NCBI GenBank assembly: GCA_020445145.1
Contig: JAGRHC010000020.1
Span: 1 to 64,000 of the forward strand
Reading direction: 5' to 3'
Length of the DNA stretch: 64,000 nt
Source of the DNA: Alphaproteobacteria bacterium
GTDB lineage: Bacteria > Pseudomonadota > Alphaproteobacteria > Micavibrionales > Micavibrionaceae
Shown: positions 33,940-43,580 of the stretch, piece after piece
Layout: each line of letters opens with the position of its first letter
Numbering within the stretch: the stretch's first letter is position 1
The notes under the pieces: generated by a model
The model's input: the letters and a program-made list of their open reading frames with translations, nothing else
What the model was told of the DNA's origin: nothing
Databases searched by the model: none
Program-made: the position numbers and the translations under genes

Positions 33940-35562
33940 TGTTTCTAGCCAAGGGCCGGATTTTCTTTTGTAGACATCATATTTCAGCATATAGCTCTGG
34001 TTCATTGTGGTGCCTTTGAAATACTCGGCGCGGTCCATGGTGAAGGTTCCGGTTTTTTCGTAGTTTTTCTCTATGATCTCTTTGTAAGTCGGGTTTGTCA
34101 TGAAAAACTTCATGAAATCGAAGTTTTCATTTTTGAAAATTTCGACGTTGGTGCCAATCAGGAGTAAGGATGGCTCATATTTTTCAAGGTCTTGCGCTGC
34201 AAAAAGTGTGTATTTGGTTTTCAGGTTTTCCAGACGGTCGCGGGTTAGCGGGACGTTTTCACCGTCATTCATCAATTCCAACTGCCCGTATATCTGGGGG
34301 ATGAACCATAGTGTCGCGAAGCGCGTTGCTGGTGTGTATCCCATGTAGGCGGCTGTGGGGGGCATGATTTCGATGTCATGGTGGAACATAAAAAACGTGC
34401 AGGGGGCCGGGCATTCTTTCTTTAAGAAGGCAGATAGGGGTAAGTTCGGAATTTCGCTGTGTTTCGGGAATTTCCAACTTGGGCGCTGAATGAGCTGGCT
34501 GCCGCCAAAAAGGATCAGGGGGAAGAGCAGAAGGTACGCTATGGGACGCTTGATGTATTGCTTCAGGCGGAAATAGAGGGACATGCCTGCGCCGGCGGCG
34601 AGGAAGGTTGTCGCCGGAATGAGGTGGTTGAAGTAGCCTTTCATTTGCACGATGGCCGGGATGATGGCGATCAGGCAGCAGAGGTAGAAGAAAATGACAA
34701 GTCGCTTTTTGCTTTTTTCTAGATCTTTGCTGAGCGTTTCGGTGAGTAGCAGAAATACACATAGCATCAGGCGTGGCTGGGTATAGGTTATTGTGTCCGG
34801 CACGTTGTGCTGGTGAACGTACAGATCGAGGGCGTCGGGAAGGACGATGTCTATGTATTCGCGGAATATTGTCAGAAGCAAGGTGACGTAGGATAATGTG
34901 GCAACGGCCAAGATGATAAAATCAGGGTCTTTGACTGCGGAGAACCGCTTTTGGCTTATCATGCGATGGATAAGCAGAATTGTCGGGATGAGGCCGAAAT
35001 GCGGTTTTACAAGAACACACAGTGCACCGATGATGAGGACCGGATAGAGGAGCGTACTTTTGATCTGAATTTTCTGCGTCAGGGCATACTGGCAGAGAAT
35101 AAAGGGGAATAGGCCCATTGTTATCAGGTTTTCCCGGTCAGGGAAAAAAATTGTCGAGGACAGGACGGTGATGCCGAGGATATAGCAAAAGAGCAAATTC
35201 CTCTTTTCATTCTGGTCCAGCATCGGGAAAGGTTTCAGAATTTCTCTGACGGTCAGGCTCGACAGGGCGACCAGAATGAAGGTGGTGATCGTCGCGCCCA
35301 GAGGCAGGCTGATGCCGAGAATCTGTGCCAGCAGGATGTGGGGGGCATAGATGAGCATGCTTAAGGGTGGATTTGTTTCGTAGTCGGCTTCGAGATAAGG
35401 GACGCCATGCAGGAGGCGCTCGGTTCCGATTAGCAGGGAGCTGACGTTTCCGGCGATCATGGCTTGAAGCTGGATGAATAGCCAAGGGGATATAGCGGCG
35501 AGTGCAACGGCCCAGATGAGTAGCGGCATGATTCTGGATGCTTTGTCCGTTTGTGCTGTCAT
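33913..35562 (-). CDS. GT-C-like membrane glycosyltransferase, paralog 2
   Basis: 549 residues, many membrane helices then a soluble C-terminal domain. The loop NVSSLLIGTERLLHG and YETNPPLSMLIYAP matches its two paralogs, as does the C-terminal TFTMDRAEYFKG and YDVYKRK. The ATG at 35562 sits in an ATGA overlap with the upstream paralog. Likely periplasmic sugar transfer onto an envelope polymer; acceptor unknown. Confidence 0.75.
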   Translation of the reverse strand: MTAQTDKASRIMPLLIWAVALAAISPWLFIQLQAMIAGNVSSLLIGTERLLHGVPYLEADYETNPPLSMLIYAPHILLAQILGISLPLGATITTFILVALSSLTVREILKPFPMLDQNEKRNLLFCYILGITVLSSTIFFPDRENLITMGLFPFILCQYALTQKIQIKSTLLYPVLIIGALCVLVKPHFGLIPTILLIHRMISQKRFSAVKDPDFIILAVATLSYVTLLLTIFREYIDIVLPDALDLYVHQHNVPDTITYTQPRLMLCVFLLLTETLSKDLEKSKKRLVIFFYLCCLIAIIPAIVQMKGYFNHLIPATTFLAAGAGMSLYFRLKQYIKRPIAYLLLFPLILFGGSQLIQRPSWKFPKHSEIPNLPLSAFLKKECPAPCTFFMFHHDIEIMPPTAAYMGYTPATRFATLWFIPQIYGQLELMNDGENVPLTRDRLENLKTKYTLFAAQDLEKYEPSLLLIGTNVEIFKNENFDFMKFFMTNPTYKEIIEKNYEKTGTFTMDRAEYFKGTTMNQSYMLKYDVYKRKSGPWLETSVPEYKKP

Positions 35563-37184
35563 TGCGTTGCTTTCGGTTTCTTTTTGTAGATGTCCCATGT
35601 GATGTTGTGGGGCTCATCATACGGGGTGTTTTTATAGTAATAAGCACGGTCTGTGCTGAACTCGCCAGTTTTTTCGTATTTTTGGATAAATGGGGCGAAA
35701 CCCGGATCGATTGAGAGAAAGTCAAACAGATCGAGGGCGTATTCTTTTGGGATTTCCGGCGGGTTGTGCATGATCATGAGCAGGGACGGATCGGTTTTTT
35801 CGAGGTCTTCGATCGCGTAGCGGGCGAAGCGTTTGTGCGTGTCTTCGTGGTGCTGTTTTTGTTGGTCCGTCATATTTTCTGTATCTTGGGAATTCCAAGA
35901 TGGAAAGAACCAGAAGGCGGGCAGCCTGGAGGCTTGCGTGTAGTTTTGGTAGAACATGGTTTGCGTGCCGATTCCCATATTTTCATTGATAAACAGGAGG
36001 TGGCAGGGGTGGTCGCAATTTTGCTCGATAAATTGGGTGAGGGGCGCGTCTTTGTAATCCTGGTGTGTTGGGAATTGTGCGTTTGGGGGCTGTTTTGCGT
36101 AGGCAAACAGGAAAATCAGCGCGCATGCGATCGCCGGCATGGCTTTTTTTGTTTTTGGTGTGATTTGATCGCGAAAGGTGAACTCGGTCAGGCTGTAGAG
36201 GCCAAGAGCGGTTCCGGCGGTGAAGAACGGAAAGATCGGGATTTTGTGGTAAAAAAACCCTTTTTTCTGGAGGTAGTAGAAGAACACGCATACAGCTCCG
36301 CCAAGGAATATTTGCGCGAGGAGATCCATTTTGGGGTTGTCTTTTTTTCTTCCTCTTACGCTTAGGGCAAGAATAGAAGCAATCAAGAAGTAGGGGCCGT
36401 AGGTAACGGCGGTTGGCATGATCAGCGGGTAATTGGATTGTTCTCCGTAGAACTCAATGGCGTCGGGGACGAGGACAAAGGGAAATTCCGGGTATGCCAG
36501 AAAAACGAAAGCGGTGTAGAGCGTTGTCAGGATTGCGAGGATGATGAAGTCTGGTTCTTTTAATATAAAGAAGATTTTTCGGCGGATGGCCATGCGGTGT
36601 AAAAGAAGAATTGTTGGGAGCAGGCCGAATTGGGGTTTGATGAGGATGGCCAGTGCGCCGAGGAACAGGACCGGGTAGAGAAGTTTTTTCGGTAAGCTGA
36701 TTTGTTTTGTCAGGCAAAACTGTGTCAGCAGAAATGGCATGAGGCCCAATACCATGATGTGGTCGCGCTCGGCGAAGGACAGGGCTGGAAGCAATGTGAA
36801 CCCTGCGAGGGCGCCGGCTGTGAATATTGTTCTTTCGTCCGCGGTCAGGAAACTCATATGTGCGAGGATTTTCCAGATTGCGATAGCTGACAGGGCGATC
36901 AGGGCGAATGTTAGAAGATAAATGCAATAATAGTCCGGGATACCAGTTAGTCGGCTTAGGAGCAGGGGGGGCGCGTAGAGGTAGATGCTGAGCGGCGGGT
37001 TTGTGTCGTAGCAGACGCTTAGCATATCGCTTCCGGCCATAAGGCGGGAGGCACAGCCGCTGAGCCAGGCGACGTTATCTTTGACGCTGGTGTTGAACTG
37101 GATGATGGCCCACGGGAGGAGGGCCATCAATGTTATGATCCATGGATTTAGGCGTGCTTTCGAGGCCGTTATTGTCTCTTGCAA
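35559..37184 (-). CDS. GT-C-like membrane glycosyltransferase, paralog 1
   Basis: 541 residues. TTG start with GAGGAGG six bases upstream, 18 bp after the clpX stop. Loop [15 protein letters not shown] and [14 protein letters not shown], with Asp in place of the Glu of the paralogs, a conservative swap at the putative catalytic position. Helices to about 370, soluble C-terminal domain ending [11 protein letters not shown] and WDIYKKK. May be cotranscribed with clpX. Confidence 0.75.
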   Translation of the reverse strand: MQETITASKARLNPWIITLMALLPWAIIQFNTSVKDNVAWLSGCASRLMAGSDMLSVCYDTNPPLSIYLYAPPLLLSRLTGIPDYYCIYLLTFALIALSAIAIWKILAHMSFLTADERTIFTAGALAGFTLLPALSFAERDHIMVLGLMPFLLTQFCLTKQISLPKKLLYPVLFLGALAILIKPQFGLLPTILLLHRMAIRRKIFFILKEPDFIILAILTTLYTAFVFLAYPEFPFVLVPDAIEFYGEQSNYPLIMPTAVTYGPYFLIASILALSVRGRKKDNPKMDLLAQIFLGGAVCVFFYYLQKKGFFYHKIPIFPFFTAGTALGLYSLTEFTFRDQITPKTKKAMPAIACALIFLFAYAKQPPNAQFPTHQDYKDAPLTQFIEQNCDHPCHLLFINENMGIGTQTMFYQNYTQASRLPAFWFFPSWNSQDTENMTDQQKQHHEDTHKRFARYAIEDLEKTDPSLLMIMHNPPEIPKEYALDLFDFLSIDPGFAPFIQKYEKTGEFSTDRAYYYKNTPYDEPHNITWDIYKKKPKATQ

Positions 37185-37202
37185 GTGCGGCCTCCTCGCC
37201 TG

Positions 37203-38495
37203 TTATGCCGAGGCGGCGAGGTCCTTTTTCTTCGGAGCGGCTTTCTTTTTCTTTTTGTTTTCGCCCTTGATGAATTCGGGTTCCTTGCTTTCTTCTACAG
37301 TGTCTTTTTCAACAACAACTTCGATGACATCTTCCATATCGGGCACTTCGAACATGGCGTTCAGAAGCAAGTTCTCGATGATGGAGCGAAGGCCGCGGGC
37401 ACCGGTTTTGCGTTCGATTGCCTTTTTGGCGATTGCTTTCAGGGCATCGTCTGTGAACTGGAGCTTGACGTCTTCCATTTCGAAGAGCTTCTGGTACTGC
37501 TTGACCAGTGCGTTTTTCGGCTCTGTCAGGATGCTGACCAGCGCGTCTTCGTCGAGGTCTTCGAGTGTCGCGATGACAGGGAGACGACCGATGAACTCGG
37601 GGATCAGGCCGTATCTCAGCAGGTCTTCCGGCTCAAGCTGCTTGAAGAGCTGACCTGCTGTGCGTTCATCGGGGGCCTTGACGTCAGCGCCAAAGCCGAT
37701 TGTTGTTCCCTTGCCGCGGTCGGCGATGACTTTTTCAAGGCCTGAGAATGCCCCACCGCAAATGAAGAGGATGTTTGATGTATCCACTTGCAGGAATTCC
37801 TGTTGCGGGTGTTTCCGTCCGCCTTGGGGGGGGACAGACGCAACGGTTCCTTCCATCAGTTTCAGGAGGGCTTGTTGCACGCCTTCGCCGGACACGTCAC
37901 GGGTGATGGACGGGTTGTCTGATTTACGCGAGATCTTGTCGATCTCGTCGATATATACAATCCCCTTTTGTGCGCGCTCGACGTTGTAGTCAGAGGCTTG
38001 CAGGAGTTTGAGCACAATGTTTTCCACGTCTTCGCCCACATAACCGGCTTCGGTCAGGGTTGTGGCGTCGGCCATGGTAAACGGAACATCCAAAATACGG
38101 GCGAGAGTTTGAGCTAGCAGGGTTTTCCCGCAGCCGGTCGGACCGACGAGGAGGATGTTGGATTTTGCCAGTTCGACTTCGGAGCCCTTGCCGCCATGCT
38201 CGAGGCGTTTGTAGTGGTTGTGGACGGCAACGGAAAGGACGCGTTTTGCTCCTTCCTGACCGATGACGTAATCATCGAGAACCTGCTTGATTTCGCTTGG
38301 TGCAGGGACGCCTTCGCCGGGACGGACGAGCTGGGTTTTATCTTCCTCGCGGATGATGTCCATACAGAGTTCGACGCACTCGTTACAAATGAAGACATTC
38401 GGTCCGGCGATCAGTTTGCGGACTTCATGCTGGCTCTTTCCGCAGAAGGAGCAGTAGAGTGTGTTTTTAGAATCTGGTGTTTCGGATTTACTCAT
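37203..38495 (-). CDS. clpX: ATP-dependent Clp protease ATP-binding subunit ClpX
   Basis: 430 residues. AAA+ unfoldase partner of ClpP. N-terminal C4 zinc finger CSFCGK and CNECVELC (15-44), Walker [14 protein letters not shown] (near 116), Walker [11 protein letters not shown], pore loop GYVGED and sensor [10 protein letters not shown]. The C-terminus has an unusual Lys-rich tail. No clpP is adjacent (the gene upstream is sufE, divergent), which is unlike the usual clpP-clpX order. Confidence 0.98.
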   Translation of the reverse strand: MSKSETPDSKNTLYCSFCGKSQHEVRKLIAGPNVFICNECVELCMDIIREEDKTQLVRPGEGVPAPSEIKQVLDDYVIGQEGAKRVLSVAVHNHYKRLEHGGKGSEVELAKSNILLVGPTGCGKTLLAQTLARILDVPFTMADATTLTEAGYVGEDVENIVLKLLQASDYNVERAQKGIVYIDEIDKISRKSDNPSITRDVSGEGVQQALLKLMEGTVASVPPQGGRKHPQQEFLQVDTSNILFICGGAFSGLEKVIADRGKGTTIGFGADVKAPDERTAGQLFKQLEPEDLLRYGLIPEFIGRLPVIATLEDLDEDALVSILTEPKNALVKQYQKLFEMEDVKLQFTDDALKAIAKKAIERKTGARGLRSIIENLLLNAMFEVPDMEDVIEVVVEKDTVEESKEPEFIKGENKKKKKAAPKKKDLAASA

Positions 38496-38674
38496 GATTT
38501 TTAAGGCTTTCGTTGTCCTTGCGGTGAATCTCTTCCCTCAATCTGCCAACTGGGAGGGGTAAGTGCAAGCCCCTATGTGTATTATCCCGCTTTTTCTTTG
38601 AAATGAATTTTGGATTGTGTGTTGCAGGTTCCTGCGGCATTGGGGTAAAAGGGGCGGCAGACCAAGGAGTTTTT

Positions 38675-39082
38675 ATGATACCTGCTTCACTTGAAGATTT
38701 GGCTGAAAATTTTTCTCTCTTCGATGATTGGGAGGAGCGGTATCGCTATCTTATTGATTTAGGCCGTGAATTGCCTCATATGGATGAGGGGCTCAAGACG
38801 GATGAGCGTCTGGTGCGCGGATGTACAAGCCGGGTCTGGATGGATTTTAACGTTGAGGACGGTGTGTTGTCGTTTGTCGCGGATAGCGATGCGCATATTG
38901 TTCGCGGTCTGGTGGCGCTTTTGGTTGCAGCCTATCAGGGGCGGACGCTGGGGGAGGTGAGAAACATCGATATCGCGAAGGTTTTTCGCGATATCGGATT
39001 GGATCAGCATTTAAGCCCCAACCGCCGGAACGGGTTTTATGCGATGGTGGAGCGGATCAGGCTGTTAGCTCTGCCGTGCTGA
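38675..39082 (+). CDS. sufE: Cysteine desulfuration protein SufE
   Basis: 135 residues. Accepts sulfur from SufS for Fe-S cluster assembly. The sulfur-accepting Cys50 is in LVRGCTSRVW; SPNRRNGFYAMVERI is the standard C-terminus. AAGGAG five bases before ATG 38675 selects it over upstream starts. Not with other suf genes. Its last 26 bp overlap the convergent gene at 39057. Confidence 0.94.
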   Translation: MIPASLEDLAENFSLFDDWEERYRYLIDLGRELPHMDEGLKTDERLVRGCTSRVWMDFNVEDGVLSFVADSDAHIVRGLVALLVAAYQGRTLGEVRNIDIAKVFRDIGLDQHLSPNRRNGFYAMVERIRLLALPC

Positions 39083-39593
39083 GTTGGGGTGGGGGGGGCA
39101 GTGTATCGTTAATTCTGTTTCTTAGGTCAGGTATTTCGTCAATGATTGACGGAGCTCGAGCGTCGCATTCGTTGACTAATTCTTTCAGCACTTGGATGTG
39201 TTTTGTTTCCATGCTGATGTCACCGACTTCCCTTGCAATCTTGGCTAACCCTAAGTGCGTTTCGATTAACATTGTTTTTGTGTCGAATGATACTTTTTTA
39301 TGTTTTGAATCATTGGAGATGTTAGGCGCTTCGAGGATGTCAAGCGCATTGTGGTAAATTAGCCTTGCAAAGGCGATTCTATCAGGGCCTTGTAATTCGA
39401 AGAGTCTTGCCGCCATGATATAGGCGTGCGGATTTTTATTGTCTTCTAGGATCGCGTTGTTTGCATGTACTAGCCCTTTCTCAATATCTTGATTTTTCCC
39501 TGTAGTATTTGCAGGATTTATGGCTTTTTCAATAGCATCGCTAAGAAATGCGCGGGCCATATGTGCTTGGTCGTATGATTTTCCGTAACTCAT
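39057..39593 (-). CDS. Hypothetical helical protein, 178 aa
   Basis: Unknown. Helical, with helix pairs that resemble tetratricopeptide repeats (GLVHANNAILEDNKNPHAYI, about 40-59; THLGLAKIAREVGDISMETK, about 112-131), probably a small TPR-like scaffold. AAGGAG seven bases upstream of the ATG. Ends in a Pro-rich tail, overlapping the 3' end of sufE on the other strand. Confidence 0.6.
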   Translation of the reverse strand: MSYGKSYDQAHMARAFLSDAIEKAINPANTTGKNQDIEKGLVHANNAILEDNKNPHAYIMAARLFELQGPDRIAFARLIYHNALDILEAPNISNDSKHKKVSFDTKTMLIETHLGLAKIAREVGDISMETKHIQVLKELVNECDARAPSIIDEIPDLRNRINDTLPPPPQLSTAELTA

Positions 39594-39676
39594 ATTTTTC
39601 TCCTTTTGTTATGTTTTATACATAATGTTAAGGTGGGCTGCAATATTTATTTTGGAAGTTTGTGTGTGAATGAGTG

Positions 39677-40321
39677 TTATTGCTCTGTTTTGCTCTGTTT
39701 TGATTCCGAGGATTCCTCCTTGTCTTCCTTGATTTCTCCAGTGTATCCGATGGTTTTGAGGATTCCGGCGAAGAGTTCGTCGGCTGTATCGAGGGGTTCG
39801 CCGACCATTTCTGCTTCGACGGACATCAGGGATGAGGGGGAGGACCAGAGCTGTGCGATGTAGATACTATCTTTGACGCCGACGCGGCCTTTGCCGATGA
39901 GGGCGGCCTGACGGTAGTCATATTTTTCATCCTCGCGCGTGTTGACTTCAAAGGCTTCGATGACACTTCTACGGGTCATGGCGCGGACCGTTGTTTTCAT
40001 GGCTTGTTCGTCAAGCTGGTCATATGTTTCCTTCGTTGAAGGGTTACAGATGATTTCGACACGGATGCTTGTGTCGAAATTATCGAAGACTTTGGTGTAG
40101 GAAACCAGGTTGTAGCAGGTGTCGTCACTGTCGCCTTCGCAGCGGCGGGAAACATAGGGTTCTTCGGGGAAGGAGGCTGTGAAGGCGCAGTAGTTCGGGG
40201 CGTAGGTTTTGGCCGACATTTTCTCTTCCGGGCCGACTGTTTTGTCTTCTGCGCATGCGGGGGCGAATGCGGTGGCGCTTGTGAGAAGAAGGAGGGCGGT
40301 CAGGGCGGCCAGTTTTTTCAT
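39677..40321 (-). CDS. Hypothetical exported protein, 214 aa
   Basis: Signal peptide MKKLAALTALLLLTSATAFA with a likely cut after APACA (24/25). The mature domain has four cysteines in the first half (NYCAF, RRCEG, DTCYNL, EIICNP), probably two disulfides, and a polar, Ser/Glu/Lys-rich tail. No family recognised. The 3' end contains a direct repeat (GCTCTGTTTT twice). Follows hisS by 16 bp on the same strand. Confidence 0.7.
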   Translation of the reverse strand: MKKLAALTALLLLTSATAFAPACAEDKTVGPEEKMSAKTYAPNYCAFTASFPEEPYVSRRCEGDSDDTCYNLVSYTKVFDNFDTSIRVEIICNPSTKETYDQLDEQAMKTTVRAMTRRSVIEAFEVNTREDEKYDYRQAALIGKGRVGVKDSIYIAQLWSSPSSLMSVEAEMVGEPLDTADELFAGILKTIGYTGEIKEDKEESSESKQSKTEQ

Positions 40322-40337
40322 ATATTTTTCCTACGGT

Positions 40338-41654
40338 CTATTTTGTCCAGTTTTCGGGGGTGGCCGGGGCTTGCGTTCCGTTTGCCATGTCCTTGACTTC
40401 GTGCGGCTGTCCGTCTTCGAAGGGCGGGAACCAGATGTAGGGTATCCCTTTTTTCTCGGCGTAGGCCAGTTGTTTTTTGATTTTTTGCGGGGCGTGGTAC
40501 ATTTCCACGTTGAAGCCGCGTTTGCGCAGTGTTGACGCCGTTGCAGAGGCTAGCGCGCGTTTGTCTTCTGCGGGCAGGACCATCAGGATGTCGGCGGGGG
40601 ATGCGCCCTTTACGGGGAGTTTGCCCTGCTGTCTCAGGCGGTCGAACAGTCTTGAGAAGCCGAGCGAGATTCCGACGCCGGGGAGGGCCTTGTTGATATA
40701 TTGGCTGGCGAGGTCGTCGTAGCGGCCGCCGGAGCAGATCGAGCCGTAGCCGGGGTCGTCGAGGAAAACCGTTTCGTAGACGGTGCCTGTGTAGTAGTCA
40801 AGGCCGCGAACGATGGAGAGGTCCGCGACGATGGAGCCTTCGGGGAGGTGCTGCAATTGATCCATGACGAAAGCCAGTTCTTCGATGCCTTCCTTCATTT
40901 CTTCGTTTTCGGCAATGATGTCGCGCGGGTTTTTGCTCGCGAGTACGGAATCGACTTTTTCGATTTCGTCCATGGTCATGCCGTGCTGGAGCATTAATTC
41001 GATATATTGTTTTTTGGTGATCTTCGCGATTTTGTCGATGATCCGGGTGATTTCAACGATGTTGTCTTTCTTGAGGGCCTTCAGCAAGCCGATCAGGATC
41101 TTCCGGTTGCTAATGCGCATCTGGATTTTTTCGTTTTCCATGCCGGGGAGGGAGGAGAGGATTTCCCACATGACGGCTGGCATTTCGGCGTCGAAGTGCA
41201 TCGGCAGATTGTCTACGTTGATCACGTCGATGTCACATTGATAAAATTCTCTAAACCGGCCAGCCTGCGGACGCTCTCCACGCCAGACGCGCTGCATCTG
41301 ATAGCGTTTGAAGGGGAAGGTCAGTTCGTTGAAATGCTGGGCTGTGTAGCGGGCCAGCGGGACGGTCTGGTCGAAGTGCAGTGCAAGGCGCGCTTCTTTC
41401 TCGCCTTCTTCTTTGTGCAGGCGTTCGAGGACGTAAACTTCCTTATCGACGTCTGCGCCGCCGTCGCCGCCCTTGGCGTTGATAGCGTCCAGTTCCTCGA
41501 CGCTGGGTGTTTCGATGGAGCAGTAGCCGTAGCTTTCGAATGTTTTGCGGATGTGGTCGAACCAGAGTTGCTCGATCCGGCGGACTTCGGGAAGCCATTC
41601 CGGGAAGCCGCTGACGGGACGGGGTTTATAGATTTTTTTTGTGTTCTCGCTCAT
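40338..41654 (-). CDS. hisS: Histidyl-tRNA synthetase
   Basis: 438 residues, class II synthetase. Motifs: RPVSGFPEWLPEVRRIEQ near the N-terminus, ALHFDQTVPLARY (motif 1-2 region), FKRYQMQRVWRGERPQAGRFREF (motif 2, split here for reading as FKRYQM and RGERPQAGRF), VRGLDYYTGTVYE (histidine-specific) and GVGISLGFSRLFD (motif 3). C-terminal anticodon-binding domain is present. Confidence 0.97.
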   Translation of the reverse strand: MSENTKKIYKPRPVSGFPEWLPEVRRIEQLWFDHIRKTFESYGYCSIETPSVEELDAINAKGGDGGADVDKEVYVLERLHKEEGEKEARLALHFDQTVPLARYTAQHFNELTFPFKRYQMQRVWRGERPQAGRFREFYQCDIDVINVDNLPMHFDAEMPAVMWEILSSLPGMENEKIQMRISNRKILIGLLKALKKDNIVEITRIIDKIAKITKKQYIELMLQHGMTMDEIEKVDSVLASKNPRDIIAENEEMKEGIEELAFVMDQLQHLPEGSIVADLSIVRGLDYYTGTVYETVFLDDPGYGSICSGGRYDDLASQYINKALPGVGISLGFSRLFDRLRQQGKLPVKGASPADILMVLPAEDKRALASATASTLRKRGFNVEMYHAPQKIKKQLAYAEKKGIPYIWFPPFEDGQPHEVKDMANGTQAPATPENWTK

Positions 41655-41743
41655 CGCTTCTAGTTACGGCATCGCGGGGTTCAAGACAAGGGGGAAAAAT
41701 TTTTCTTGGTTCCGTGTGCTTGATTTGGATATGGTAAAAAGAT

Positions 41744-42298
41744 ATGTCTCTTTTGAATGGTGTTTATATGGCAATCAGTGAATCTTTTGGTGGTGGCGAA
41801 AAATCTCAGGATGCGTTTTACAAGCGTTTTATTCAGCCTATAGAGGATGCGGCGCCTCATATTTGTAAAAGTATGAAAACCAAGCATTGGTTGGACCGCG
41901 ATAATATTTCCGCCTTGCATGATGTTGCTGGGGAGAATGAAGACTTACGGCTTGGTGTGGCTTTGTTATCTATGCGGCATGTTTACACAGATCATCTATA
42001 TCAACATATTGTGGCTATGCCTTTGGCCTCAGAGTGGTTGAAGTGTGCTGTTCAAGATGAGCAGCAGGGGGATGAAGAGGTAAAAATTAAAAGTGCCTTT
42101 TTAATCAATGGTATTCTTAATTATCTGGGGCGTGATCCAGATCGTTTTTTTCATGGCCTGCTGGACAAAAAGCTTGAGGATTATCGTGCCGGGAGTGAGG
42201 CCAATCAGCGCGCTGCACAGACTCAGGCTCGTGATCTTTTAAAGAAAATTATGGGGCACGAAACTGACGGTTCTGCACCTGGGCTTGAGGGGGCTTAA
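41744..42298 (+). CDS. Hypothetical protein, 184 aa, tandem family member 1
   Basis: Unknown. No signal or membrane segment; helical. The block LRLGVALLSMRHVYTD (about 66-81) and the later INGILNYLGRDPDRFFHGLL (about 124-143) line up in order and spacing with blocks of the next two genes, so I take the three as diverged paralogs. The start could also be the ATG at 41768 (MAISESFGGG); neither has a good ribosome site. Confidence 0.6.
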   Translation: MSLLNGVYMAISESFGGGEKSQDAFYKRFIQPIEDAAPHICKSMKTKHWLDRDNISALHDVAGENEDLRLGVALLSMRHVYTDHLYQHIVAMPLASEWLKCAVQDEQQGDEEVKIKSAFLINGILNYLGRDPDRFFHGLLDKKLEDYRAGSEANQRAAQTQARDLLKKIMGHETDGSAPGLEGA

Positions 42299-42417
42299 GT
42301 CTATCTTTCCTTTGATTTTGTTTTTCATTGAGCATATGAGTTTTAAAAAAGGTTTTTCTTGATAAAAGAAAAGCATCGTGCTTATGTAAAGAAAAAATAA
42401 AAGCAGGGAGAAAATTT

Positions 42418-43065
42418 ATGTTGCTCGAAGAGCAGGTGCAGGCGTTTCGTCTGCGTCATTCTGATTTGTGTACTGTACTAGACGCTCGCGCTGCGACGGA
42501 GCAGCATGAGCGTCTTATTGATGATCTGGCTCGTCAGTTTGACCCTTCGATCGATCATAAATTGGTATTATCGCTTTTGTCTATTCATGCTTTTCCCGGG
42601 CAGAATTCGACTAGATTTCGTCAATCGTGTGATTTTGTCAGGGACTTCCTTGTTGATTCCGTGAGTAGTTGGGACGGGACGGCGGTGCATAATGAGCGTA
42701 TCTGGAAAGATGTTGGTTTTGTTTTGGACTATGTGAGGGATATGAATCCTGTCCATAGTGTTTTTGTGGATTCCATCGAAAGATATTTATCTTCTTCCCT
42801 AGGTGAAATGCCAATTTCGAGGCAAAAATTTCTTCCTGTTCCAGTATCACTAGCTTTTCAAGAGCAGCAGCCCTTTACCTTTATTGGACAACATCGCCAA
42901 AGGAATCATCGGAAGCATCCTTCCTGTTATTCTTTTAATGACCACGGGAGGACTGTTCATTATTCCCGCGATGTTACAGAAACGCTGGCGAATGACAGAA
43001 AAGATCCTCGTCGTGAGGCTGCGGCGATGGCTGTGCCGGATTTGGTTAAGCCTCAGGTGGATTAG
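42418..43065 (+). CDS. Hypothetical protein, 215 aa, tandem family member 2
   Basis: Unknown. HKLVLSLLSIHAFPG (about 46-60) and VGFVLDYVRDMNPVHSVFVD (about 100-119) match the family blocks. After about residue 150 the sequence turns into His/Arg/Asn-rich chain, while another frame over the same bases (about 42884-43020) reads as a hydrophobic helix (GSILPVILLMTTGGLFIIPA). The C-terminal third may therefore be frameshifted. GGGAGAAAAT precedes the ATG. Confidence 0.6.
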   Translation: MLLEEQVQAFRLRHSDLCTVLDARAATEQHERLIDDLARQFDPSIDHKLVLSLLSIHAFPGQNSTRFRQSCDFVRDFLVDSVSSWDGTAVHNERIWKDVGFVLDYVRDMNPVHSVFVDSIERYLSSSLGEMPISRQKFLPVPVSLAFQEQQPFTFIGQHRQRNHRKHPSCYSFNDHGRTVHYSRDVTETLANDRKDPRREAAAMAVPDLVKPQVD

Positions 43066-43133
43066 TCTATAAATTGGTGTCTCATTCTCTTGAAACGAAC
43101 CAATAATCGTTGAAAGTTTTAGTAGGTGCGGTG

Positions 43134-43577
43134 ATGTTGAAGGATCATGTTTTGAATTTTATTTCTGAGCGCGAGGAGATTGCAAATGCAATACGTCAGC
43201 GCGCTGTTTTTGCTGATACCGAGCAGGCAATTCATTTTTATACGCGTGGGCGGCCTGAGCGGAATGTTGCTGTGGCGTTGTTCTATCTTGGTTTTTATGA
43301 TCCGCGGGGTAGTGAGGCCCATAATGATGCTATTGATGTTTTGATGCAATATATTGATATTCTTATTGATTATTCGACCGGGATTTCTTCTGATCCGGAT
43401 GATCTTGAATGTTATCTTTCTTCCAGAGGGGTCGAAGAGGAGTTGGATTATATTCGTGATTTTTTGTCAATTCGTCCTGCTTCTCTCGCGTATGTTAATG
43501 CGTATATTGATATGAAGAAAACGGTGCATGAGGCGGAAGTTCGCGTTGAGCACAGGTTGCCGCCGCCGGGGCTATAG
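43134..43577 (+). CDS. Hypothetical protein, 147 aa, tandem family member 3
   Basis: Unknown. RNVAVALFYLGFYDPRGSEA (about 44-63) and EEELDYIRDFLSIRPASLAY (about 104-123) match the other two. AGG seven bases before ATG 43134. The 3' end meets the convergent cobT gene with a 3-bp gap, with no terminator seen. Confidence 0.6.
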   Translation: MLKDHVLNFISEREEIANAIRQRAVFADTEQAIHFYTRGRPERNVAVALFYLGFYDPRGSEAHNDAIDVLMQYIDILIDYSTGISSDPDDLECYLSSRGVEEELDYIRDFLSIRPASLAYVNAYIDMKKTVHEAEVRVEHRLPPPGL

Positions 43578-43580
43578 GTC

